From [Eubacterium] cellulosolvens LD2006 (GTDB lineage: Bacteria; Bacillota; Clostridia; Lachnospirales; Lachnospiraceae): 64,000 nt of DNA. The translations under genes and the position numbers were made by a program. This document shows, piece after piece, positions 1 to 7,647 of the stretch (the first letter of the stretch is position 1; each line of letters begins with the position of its first letter). The notes below the pieces were generated by a model. It had not been told where the DNA came from, made no database searches, and worked only from the letters and a program-made list of their open reading frames with translations. The stretch is from the NCBI RefSeq assembly GCF_000621585.1, contig NZ_JHXY01000010.1, forward strand, positions 95,025 to 159,024. The letters run 5' to 3'.

Positions 1-1
1 G

Positions 2-49
2 ACACGGATGAAGCAAAGCTCCCGCGGGAGAGACGAAGCGATCCGATAA
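2..49 (+). CDS. Possible 3' tail of an upstream gene
   Basis: Frame 2 is open from the window edge to a TAA at 47-49, giving about 15 residues rich in Arg and Ser, four bases before the next ATG. The tight spacing fits the end of a preceding gene in the same operon. So short an open stretch could also arise by chance, and no family can be recognised. Confidence 0.3.
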   Translation, partial: TRMKQSSRGRDEAIR

Positions 50-53
50 ACCA

Positions 54-1016
54 ATGAATTATATCGTCTTTGATTTGGAGTGGAATCAGAGTCCCCACGG
101 CAAGTCCCGGGAAAACCCGCGGCTTCCTTTTGAGATCATAGAGATCGGAGCGGTGAAGCTTGATCATGAGCGCAACATCGTGGACACCTGGCAGAGGGTG
201 ATCCGGCCGACGGTCTACAAGACTCTGAATTACCGCACAAGAGAAATTGTACATATAGATAAGAAAGAGCTTGACGCCGGGACGTATTTTCCGGACGCTG
301 TGCGGGAGTTTCTCACCTGGTCCGGTCATGAGTCTGTTTTCTGCACCTGGGGAGCGGTGGATCTCCCTGAGCTTCAGCGGAACATGAAATTCTACAACAT
401 GCTGAAACTTCTGAAGGGACCGCTGCATTACTACGATGTACAGAAACTCTTTGCCGTTCAATATGAGGATATGAACAGCAGAAAGTCACTGGAGTACGGC
501 ATTGATTATCTGAAACTGGAAAAAGAAGACGCGTTCCACCGGGCGCTCGTCGACGCGAAATACACCGCGCGTATTTTTCAGACAATCGACATGGATGTCA
601 TGCTCGCCTACGATTCCATTGATGTGTATCAGAATCCGAAGACCAAGACGGAGGAAATCCATATGGTCTATAACGGATATTCGAAGTACATCTCCAGAGA
701 GTTTTCGGACAAAGAATGTGTGATGCGTGATCCGGAGGTCCTCAGCAGCTACTGCTGCATCTGCGGAAAAAGGGCAAGGAAGCGGATGCACTGGTTCAGT
801 GTGAATGCCCGAAATTATTACTGTGTGGCGGAGTGCTCGGAGCATGGTCTTCTGAAGGGAAAGATCCGAATGAAACACACGGACAGCGGAAAAGTATACG
901 TGGAGAAAACGATTAAAATCAGCAGTCAGCCGGAGGTCGACGGGATTCGCGCAAAGAGAGAGGAACTGCGCGCGAGACGTAGGAAAAAGCGCCGTGAAAC
1001 GGCCGCACAGTCTTGA
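54..1016 (+). CDS. DEDDh-family 3'-5' exonuclease
   Basis: This 320-residue protein begins with an exonuclease fold of the DnaQ/RNase T superfamily. Motif I is FDLEW (Asp7, Glu9), motif II is probably around Asp103, and motif III is HRALVD (His162, Asp167), so the DEDDh metal-binding set looks complete. The closest family by memory is the KapD/ERI-1-like exonucleases of Firmicutes. The C-terminal third carries CCIC near 234-237 and CVAEC near 257-261, which could form a zinc ribbon, followed by a very basic tail that suits nucleic-acid binding. It probably trims RNA or DNA 3' ends; the natural substrate cannot be told. A terminator follows directly. Confidence 0.8.
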   Translation: MNYIVFDLEWNQSPHGKSRENPRLPFEIIEIGAVKLDHERNIVDTWQRVIRPTVYKTLNYRTREIVHIDKKELDAGTYFPDAVREFLTWSGHESVFCTWGAVDLPELQRNMKFYNMLKLLKGPLHYYDVQKLFAVQYEDMNSRKSLEYGIDYLKLEKEDAFHRALVDAKYTARIFQTIDMDVMLAYDSIDVYQNPKTKTEEIHMVYNGYSKYISREFSDKECVMRDPEVLSSYCCICGKRARKRMHWFSVNARNYYCVAECSEHGLLKGKIRMKHTDSGKVYVEKTIKISSQPEVDGIRAKREELRARRRKKRRETAAQS

Positions 1017-1056
1017 CATTCGTCTGATTTCGCACCATAATTATAATTTGTCAGAG

Positions 1057-1096
1057 AAAGCACATGAAAATTTTCGGCATGTGCTTTTCTTTTTTG
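1057..1096 (+). terminator. Rho-independent terminator after the exonuclease gene
   Basis: A 10-bp stem (AAAGCACATG with CATGTGCTTT) with an 11-base loop is followed by TCTTTTTTG. It ends the exonuclease transcript and separates it from ileS. Confidence 0.85.
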
Positions 1097-1219
1097 TAAA
1101 CAGAAGATTTGATCGAAGATTCTGATACAAAAACGCTTCGCGAGAATATATCGCGTGCGCCGGCAATCAATTAAATTCACATGTGACGAGAAAACATGGA
1201 GAAGCAGGAGGAAGACTCA

Positions 1220-4200
1220 ATGTACCGTAAAGTCGATACGAACCTGAATTTCGTGGAGAACGAGAACAGAACCGGGAAATTCTGGGAAGAGAACAAAATT
1301 TTTGAGAAAAGTGTAAAGAAGAACGAAGGACATCCTATGTATATGTTCTATGACGGCCCGCCGACCGCGAACGGAAAGCCGCACATCGGACATGTACTTA
1401 CCCGTGTAATCAAGGATATGATTCCGCGTTACCGCACCATGAAGGGGTATGAGGTTCCGCGTAAAGCCGGATGGGATACTCACGGACTCCCGGTAGAGCT
1501 GGAAGTTGAGAAAGAGATCGGAATCGAGGGAAAGGATGAAATCGAAGCATACGGTATCGAGCCTTTCATCGGTAAATGTAAAGAATCCGTGTGGAAATAC
1601 AAGGGTATGTGGGAGCAGTTCTCCCATAAAGTCGGTTTTTGGGCTGACATGGATGACCCTTATGTAACATATGATGACAATTTCATCGAGTCCGAGTGGT
1701 GGGCGCTCAAGGAGATCTGGAAGAAAGGTCTTCTCTACAAGGGATTCAAGGTTGTTCCTTACTGCCCGAGCTGCGGTACGCCGCTGTCCTCTCACGAGGT
1801 TGCACAGGGATACAAGACACTCAAAGACCGCACAGCAGTTGTGCGCTTTAAAGTAAGCGGTGAGGACGCGTACTTCCTCGCATGGACCACAACGCCGTGG
1901 ACGCTTCCGTCCAACATCGGTCTCTGCGTGAACCCGGACGACGACTACGCAAAAGTAAAATGTGTCGATGGATACACCTATTACATGGCAGTCGCTCTTC
2001 TGGACAAGGTTCTCGGACCGCTGGCAGAAGAGGGAGAGAAGGCCTACGAGATTCTCGAGACCTTCAAGGGAATTGATCTCGAGCACAAAGAGTACGAGCC
2101 GCTGTATCAGTGCGCGGCGGATGCTGCTGCAAAGCAGCACAAGAAAGCGTTCTTCGTGTACTGCGATTCCTACGTAACTATGACAGACGGTACCGGTATC
2201 GTTCATATCGCGCCGGCCTTCGGTGAAGACGATGCCCGTGTCGGAAGAAAATACGACGCTCCGTTCGTACAGATGGTGGATGACAAAGGCTGCCTGAGAC
2301 CGGAAACCGGTAAATTCGCAGGCATGCGCTGCAAGCCAACGGCTGCAGAGGTAAAAGAGGGCGCTGTGAGCGCGGATCCGGAGGTACTCAAGGATCTCGA
2401 CGAGAGAGGCATCCTCTTCTCCGCTCCGAAGGTAGAGCACGATTATCCGCACTGCTGGAGATGCGACACGCCGCTCATCTACTATGCAAGAGAGTCCTGG
2501 TTCATTAAGATGACGGCTGTTAAGGACGATCTGGTTCGCAACAACAAGGAGATCAACTGGATTCCGCAGACCATCGGCGAGGGTCGTTTCGGCAACTGGC
2601 TGGAGAATATTCAGGACTGGGGTATTTCCAGAAACCGTTACTGGGGAACTCCTCTTCCGGTATGGATCTGCCCGGACTGCGGCAAGCAGCACTGCGTGGG
2701 ATCGAGACAGGAGCTGGCTGAGCTCACCGGAAATCCGGCGAATGAGACCATCGAGCTTCACAGACCTTACGTGGACAATGTGACCTTTAAGTGCCCGGAC
2801 TGCGGCGGTGAGATGCGCAGAGTGCCGGAGGTTATCGACTGCTGGTTTGATTCCGGTGCGATGCCTTACGCACAGCTTCACTATCCATTTGAGAACAAGG
2901 AGCTGTTCGAGAAGGAATTCCCGGCACAGTTCATTTCCGAGGCTGTCGACCAGACACGTGGATGGTTCTATTCCCTTCACGCGGAGTCCACACTCCTCTT
3001 TAATAAGCCGGCATATAAAAATGTAATTGTACTCGGACTCGTCCTCGACGGAGACGGAAACAAGATGTCCAAATCCAAGGGCAACGCTGTTGAGCCGATG
3101 GGTGCCCTGGAGAAATTCGGAGCAGACGCGATCCGTTGGTATTTCTATATCAACAGTTCCCCGTGGCTGCCGAACAAGTTCCATGACAAAGCAGTAACCG
3201 AGTACTCCAGAAGATTCATGGGTACGCTCTGGAATACCTACGCGTTCTGGGTACTTTACGCAAATATCGATAAATTTGATCCGACAAAATACGAGCTCGA
3301 CTATGAGAAACTCTCCGTTATGGACAAGTGGCTCCTGTCCCGCATGAATACAATGGTAAAGACAACGGATAACAATCTGGAGAATTACCGTATTCCGGAG
3401 GCTGCAAAGGCGCTCGAGAGCTTTGTCGATGATATGAGTAACTGGTATGTCAGAAGATCACGTGAGAGATTCTGGGCGAAGGGCATGGAGCAGGATAAGA
3501 TCAACGCGTACATGACGCTCTACACCGCGCTGGTTACACTGAGCAAGGCGGCCGCGCCGATGATTCCGTTCATGACTGAGGAGATTTACCAGAACCTTGT
3601 CCGCACTGTCGACGAGAGCGCCCCGGAGAGTATCCATCTCTGTGACTTCCCGGAGGTCAACGAGGCGTGGATCGATGAGAAGCTGGAAGCTTCCATGGAT
3701 GAGGTTATGCACATTGTTGTTCTCGGCCGTGCCGCAAGAAACGCGTCCGCGATCAAGAACCGCCAGCCGCTGGCAAAGATGTATGTAAAAGCGGATTTCG
3801 CTCTGGACAGCTTCTACACAGAGATCGTCACAGACGAGCTGAATGTAAAAGCGCTGGAGTTCGCGGAGGATCTGAAGGTCGAGTATTCGATCAAACCGCA
3901 GCTGAAGACGGTTGGACCGAAGTTTGGAAAACTGGTCGGAGGCATCCGCAAGGCGCTCGGAGAACTGGATGGAGCAGCAGCTGTCGCTGAGCTGAACGCA
4001 AACGGTGTGATCGCAATCGACGTCAGCGGACAGAAGGTTGAACTGGCAAGAGAAGATCTCCTGATTGAGACCGCGCAGACCGAGGGCTTCGTGACACAGG
4101 CAGATCAGGGCGTAACCGTTATGCTTGACACAGATCTTACGCCGGAACTGATCGAAGAGGGCTTTGTCGCCGAGCTGATCAGCAAGATCCAGACCATGCG

Positions 4201-4405
4201 TAAAGAGGCCGGCTTCGAGGTTATGGACCGCATCAAGGTCTATGCACAGGATAACGAGAAGATCGCTTCTGTACTCACAGCAAACAAAGAGAAGATCGCC
4301 GGCATTGTTCTGGCTGATGATATCGTCATCGGCGAGAGCACCGGTTATGTAAAAGAGTGGAAGATCAATTCCGAGAAAGTTGTGCTCGGCGTTGAGAAAC
4401 AGTAA
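1220..4405 (+). CDS. ileS: Isoleucyl-tRNA synthetase, long (type 2) form
   Basis: This class I aminoacyl-tRNA synthetase attaches isoleucine to tRNA-Ile. HIGH is at about residues 55-58 (PPTANGKPHIGH), KMSKS at about 615-619, and a CP1 editing domain lies between them with several CxxC pairs (YCPSCG, CWRC, CPDCG). At 1061 residues it matches the eukaryote-like type 2 enzymes (about 1030-1070) better than the type 1 enzymes (about 930); type 2 IleRS is often less sensitive to mupirocin. The start at 1220 was chosen because AGGAGGAA at 1206-1213 sits 6-7 bases before it. The in-frame ATG at 1196 lies upstream of that site. The gap upstream is too short for a normal T-box, and none was seen. Confidence 0.96.
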   Translation: MYRKVDTNLNFVENENRTGKFWEENKIFEKSVKKNEGHPMYMFYDGPPTANGKPHIGHVLTRVIKDMIPRYRTMKGYEVPRKAGWDTHGLPVELEVEKEIGIEGKDEIEAYGIEPFIGKCKESVWKYKGMWEQFSHKVGFWADMDDPYVTYDDNFIESEWWALKEIWKKGLLYKGFKVVPYCPSCGTPLSSHEVAQGYKTLKDRTAVVRFKVSGEDAYFLAWTTTPWTLPSNIGLCVNPDDDYAKVKCVDGYTYYMAVALLDKVLGPLAEEGEKAYEILETFKGIDLEHKEYEPLYQCAADAAAKQHKKAFFVYCDSYVTMTDGTGIVHIAPAFGEDDARVGRKYDAPFVQMVDDKGCLRPETGKFAGMRCKPTAAEVKEGAVSADPEVLKDLDERGILFSAPKVEHDYPHCWRCDTPLIYYARESWFIKMTAVKDDLVRNNKEINWIPQTIGEGRFGNWLENIQDWGISRNRYWGTPLPVWICPDCGKQHCVGSRQELAELTGNPANETIELHRPYVDNVTFKCPDCGGEMRRVPEVIDCWFDSGAMPYAQLHYPFENKELFEKEFPAQFISEAVDQTRGWFYSLHAESTLLFNKPAYKNVIVLGLVLDGDGNKMSKSKGNAVEPMGALEKFGADAIRWYFYINSSPWLPNKFHDKAVTEYSRRFMGTLWNTYAFWVLYANIDKFDPTKYELDYEKLSVMDKWLLSRMNTMVKTTDNNLENYRIPEAAKALESFVDDMSNWYVRRSRERFWAKGMEQDKINAYMTLYTALVTLSKAAAPMIPFMTEEIYQNLVRTVDESAPESIHLCDFPEVNEAWIDEKLEASMDEVMHIVVLGRAARNASAIKNRQPLAKMYVKADFALDSFYTEIVTDELNVKALEFAEDLKVEYSIKPQLKTVGPKFGKLVGGIRKALGELDGAAAVAELNANGVIAIDVSGQKVELAREDLLIETAQTEGFVTQADQGVTVMLDTDLTPELIEEGFVAELISKIQTMRKEAGFEVMDRIKVYAQDNEKIASVLTANKEKIAGIVLADDIVIGESTGYVKEWKINSEKVVLGVEKQ

Positions 4406-4437
4406 GCTGTTTCCGGCGGATGATGATCTGACAATTT

Positions 4438-4490
4438 CTTATCTCATAGGAAATTCCTCCGAATTTCCCATGAGGCAAAACGCTCCGCGG
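4438..4490. repeat. Intergenic palindromic repeat, copy 1
   Basis: TCTCATAGGAAATTC and GAATTTCCCATGAGG form an inverted repeat around CTCC, followed by CAAAACGCTCCGCGG. This is the best-preserved long copy of a family found about ten times in the window, always between genes. GC-rich sequence with no ORF follows to about 4600. Confidence 0.75.
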
Positions 4491-4627
4491 GATGCGCAGC
4501 TCGCAGATGGGAAGATCGCTGCGCGATTCTGCTCGCGCGCCTTTCGTCCGCTGCGCTCCCCTCAGGAGTGAGGGGATGGGGGAGTCGAAGTCCGCTTGCG
4601 GACTATGTTCCAATTAATAAGTAAGGC

Positions 4628-4738
4628 GGGAGCCGCCGCACGGGTTGCCATACCTATCTGATACCTGACAGGAAGAAACATACTTTTTCCTAAGGAGCAG
4701 TTATAGATAGTATTGCACTGTGCGGCGGTTCTTTTTTT
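4628..4738 (+). ncRNA. Candidate structured RNA with intrinsic terminator, upstream of glgP
   Basis: A 12-bp closing helix (4630-4641 with 4720-4731, core GCCGCCGCAC/GTGCGGCGGT) is followed by seven T. Inside it are a helix ATACCTATCT/AGATAGTAT (4650-4659 with 4705-4713, one bulge) and an apical hairpin GGAAGAA/TTTTTCC (4671-4677 with 4684-4690), joined by purine-rich internal loops. The shape is a rod of about 110 nt. It was compared by eye with SRP RNA, 6S RNA, T-box and common riboswitches and fits none: the GNRA-capped SRP helix 8 is missing. It could be a free small RNA or a leader that controls glgP about 140 bases downstream. No convincing promoter was found just upstream. Confidence 0.5.
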
Positions 4739-4877
4739 GCGTAAAATGATGAAAATGTCATATAAGCGTGAAATTTTATATAGACTTAGATTATTTTAAA
4801 GATTTGTGGTATTATTAATCATATATATTTTTACAAAAACAGCTGCGATGCAGATGAAATCAGAAAGGGGCATTTGA

Positions 4878-7355
4878 ATGCTGAAGCCAATCTTTAAAAA
4901 AGAGACTTTTAAGAAGGAAGTTAAAGATGAGATAAGGAGATTGTTCCGTACGACTTTAGAGGAGGCTACGAATCACCAGATCTATCAGGCTGTATGTTAT
5001 GTGGCAAAAGATGTCATCATTGATAACTGGATGTCAACGCAGCAGGCAATGAAGGAACAGGATCCGAAGATTGTATACTACATGTCCATGGAGTTTTTGA
5101 CCGGACGTTATCTGGGCAATAACCTTCTTGCGCTCACTGCTTACGAAGAGGTGAAGCAGGCGCTCGAGGAGATGAACATCGATATTGACGCCATCGAGGA
5201 CGAGGAGAGAGATCCGGCGCTCGGAAACGGCGGTCTCGGACGTCTGGCGGCATGTTTTCTGGACTCCCTCGCGACCCTCGGCTATTCCGCGTACGGCTGC
5301 GGTATCCGTTATCACTACGGTATGTTCAGACAGCAGATCAAGGACGGTTATCAGATTGAACAGCCGGATAACTGGCTCAAAGACGGCGCCTATCCGTTTG
5401 AGTTGAAGAGACCGGAATACGCCAAGGAGATCAAATTCGGCGGCTATGTGGCGGTCGACGTGGACAAGAAGACCGGAAGGGAGCAGTTCCGTCAGGCGGG
5501 CTATCAGAGCGTGCGCGCGATTCCGTATGATCTTCCGATCGTAGGATATAACAACAATGTAGTCAATACGCTCAGAATCTGGGACGCCGAGGCGATCAAT
5601 GATTTTTCCCTCGACTCCTTCGACAAGGGCGATTATCACAAGGCGGTCGAGCAGGAGAACCTGGCGCACACACTGACCGAGGTTCTGTACCCGAACGACA
5701 ATCATATGGCGGGCAAAGAGCTCCGTCTCCGTCAGCAGTATTTCTTTGTTTCTGCGTCCATCCAGACGGCTGTGCAGAAGTATCTGCGCGACCATGAAGA
5801 TATTCACAAGCTGTATGAGAAGGCGGTCTTCCATATGAACGACACGCATCCGACGCTTACCGTGCCGGAGCTCATGCGAATTCTTCTCGACGAGCAGCAT
5901 CTCGACTGGGATGAGGCGTGGGAGGTTGTACAGAAATCCTGTGCGTACACGAATCACACCATCATGAGCGAGGCTCTCGAGAAATGGCCGATCGAGCTGT
6001 TCTCCAGACTGCTTCCGCGTATCTATCAGATAGTTGAGGAAATCAACCGCAGATTCTGCGAGCAGATTCAGAAGACCTATCCGCAGAACGCGGATCAGAA
6101 GATCCGCAGCATGGCGATCATCTACGACGGCACCGTGCGGATGGCAAATCTCGCGATCGTCGGCGGATTCTCCGTCAACGGCGTTGCGAAGCTTCACACG
6201 GAGATTCTGAAGAAGAGAGAGCTTAAGGATTTCTACGAACTCTGGCCGGAGAAATTCTGCAACAAGACAAACGGTATTACACAGAGACGTTTCCTTCTGC
6301 ACGGCAACCCTCTACTCGCGGAGTGGGTGACAAACCATGTCGGCGGCGAGTGGGTGACGGATCTGTCCAGACTCAGCAAGCTGGCGGTCTATGCCGATGA
6401 TGAAAAGGCACAGGCCGAGTTCATGAATATCAAGTATAAGAACAAGGTTCGTCTTGCGAAATACATCCTTGAGAACAACGGCGTGGAAGTAGATCCGAGA
6501 TCCATCTTCGACGTGCAGGTCAAGAGACTTCACGAGTACAAGCGCCAGCTTCTGAACATCCTCCATGTGATGTATCTGTACAATAAGATTAAGGAGCATC
6601 CGGAGCTTCCGTTCTATCCGAGAACATTTATCTTCGGCGCGAAGGCGAGCGCGGGATATGAGCGCGCGAAGAAGATCATCAAGCTGATCAACAATGTGGC
6701 CGAGGTCATCAATAACGACGTCTCGATCAAGGGCAAGATCAAGGTCGTATTCATTGAGGATTACAGGGTCAGCAACGCCGAGTGGATCTACGCGGCAGCA
6801 GATGTCTCCGAGCAGATTTCCACAGCGTCCAAGGAGGCGTCCGGTACAGGTAACATGAAGTTCATGCTGAACGGCGCGCTCACCCTCGGAACGCTCGACG
6901 GAGCCAATGTGGAGATTGTCGAGGAGGTCGGCGAAGAAAATGCGTTTATCTTCGGACTCTCCGCGGATGAAGTCATCGAGTACGAGAGAAACGGCGGCTA
7001 TGATCCGATGCAGTACTTCAACAGTGATGCGGACATCCGAAATGTGCTGATGCAGCTCATCAACGGAAAATATTCCGTCGGCGACATGGAGCTGTTCCGG
7101 GATCTGTACAATTCTCTGCTCTATCCGCAGGGAGGCAACCGCGCGGATGTATACTTCATCCTTGCAGATTTCAAAGCCTATGCGGTTGCGCAGGAGAGAG
7201 TATCCGCGAGATATCTGCATGAGGAAGAGTGGGCGAAGAGCGCGATCCTCAATATCGCGCACGCCGGCAAATTCAGCTCTGACAGAACGATTGAGGAGTA
7301 TGCGAAAGAGATCTGGAAGATGGAACCGATCACGGTCAGAGACGAGAGTGTCTGA
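4878..7355 (+). CDS. glgP: Glycogen/alpha-glucan phosphorylase
   Basis: This GT35 enzyme releases glucose 1-phosphate from the non-reducing ends of glycogen, starch or maltodextrin using phosphate and pyridoxal phosphate. The 825-residue length is normal for the family. Recognisable blocks are DPALGNGGLGRLAACFLDS near residue 110, FGAKASAGY near 585, and the PLP-binding segment EASGTGNMKFMLNGA with the Schiff-base Lys at about 661. AGAAAGGGG precedes the ATG. With the GH13 amylase at 26 kb and the phosphohexomutase at 28.9 kb it could form a glycogen-to-glucose-6-phosphate route, although the three genes are not in one operon. The structured RNA upstream may affect its expression. Confidence 0.96.
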   Translation: MLKPIFKKETFKKEVKDEIRRLFRTTLEEATNHQIYQAVCYVAKDVIIDNWMSTQQAMKEQDPKIVYYMSMEFLTGRYLGNNLLALTAYEEVKQALEEMNIDIDAIEDEERDPALGNGGLGRLAACFLDSLATLGYSAYGCGIRYHYGMFRQQIKDGYQIEQPDNWLKDGAYPFELKRPEYAKEIKFGGYVAVDVDKKTGREQFRQAGYQSVRAIPYDLPIVGYNNNVVNTLRIWDAEAINDFSLDSFDKGDYHKAVEQENLAHTLTEVLYPNDNHMAGKELRLRQQYFFVSASIQTAVQKYLRDHEDIHKLYEKAVFHMNDTHPTLTVPELMRILLDEQHLDWDEAWEVVQKSCAYTNHTIMSEALEKWPIELFSRLLPRIYQIVEEINRRFCEQIQKTYPQNADQKIRSMAIIYDGTVRMANLAIVGGFSVNGVAKLHTEILKKRELKDFYELWPEKFCNKTNGITQRRFLLHGNPLLAEWVTNHVGGEWVTDLSRLSKLAVYADDEKAQAEFMNIKYKNKVRLAKYILENNGVEVDPRSIFDVQVKRLHEYKRQLLNILHVMYLYNKIKEHPELPFYPRTFIFGAKASAGYERAKKIIKLINNVAEVINNDVSIKGKIKVVFIEDYRVSNAEWIYAAADVSEQISTASKEASGTGNMKFMLNGALTLGTLDGANVEIVEEVGEENAFIFGLSADEVIEYERNGGYDPMQYFNSDADIRNVLMQLINGKYSVGDMELFRDLYNSLLYPQGGNRADVYFILADFKAYAVAQERVSARYLHEEEWAKSAILNIAHAGKFSSDRTIEEYAKEIWKMEPITVRDESV

Positions 7356-7470
7356 GAAGTGTCCGCGCAGATGACAGTATTACAAAGTCTGAGATGTGAG
7401 GGGGATCAGAGTCACGGCGGCAGGTTTTGCCGGCTATTTGGCGAATGATGTACGAAAAGATAACAGAAAT

Positions 7471-7525
7471 GGGCAGGCTGGGATTCGCAAAGATGGGCGA
7501 AATCTTCGGCTTGCCCTTTCTTTTA
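7471..7525 (+). terminator. Terminator downstream of glgP
   Basis: GGGCAGGCT pairs with GGCTTGCCC over 9 bp with wobbles, with a small inner hairpin in the loop, and is followed by TTTCTTTT. Confidence 0.7.
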
Positions 7526-7647
7526 TGCGAATTTTGTAATAATATAGAGGTGTTGTACAATCGGGTTTACGGGGATAGTCTACCCTGACGGCGGTGCCGG
7601 TGCCCGCGGACACAAGGATAATGATGAACAACAGGAGGCGATGAACC

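Noticed and set aside
1097..1219. T-box riboswitch before ileS
   Set aside because: Only about 120 bases follow the terminator, with no T-box sequence and no terminator/antiterminator pair.
1217..3184. Long open frame (655 codons) on the minus strand within ileS
   Set aside because: It is a shadow of ileS. It has no ribosome-binding site and no recognisable domain, while the plus strand carries clear synthetase motifs.
4491..4600. Continuation of repeat copy 1 as a longer element
   Set aside because: The GC-rich sequence downstream is not shared with other copies in the window, so the repeat boundary was placed at the GCTCCGCGG tail.
4628..4738. SRP RNA, because of GGAGCAG in the 3' half
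   Set aside because: The GNRA-capped helix 8 is missing: the apical loop is ACATAC on an A/T-rich stem, so the shared heptamer is not enough.
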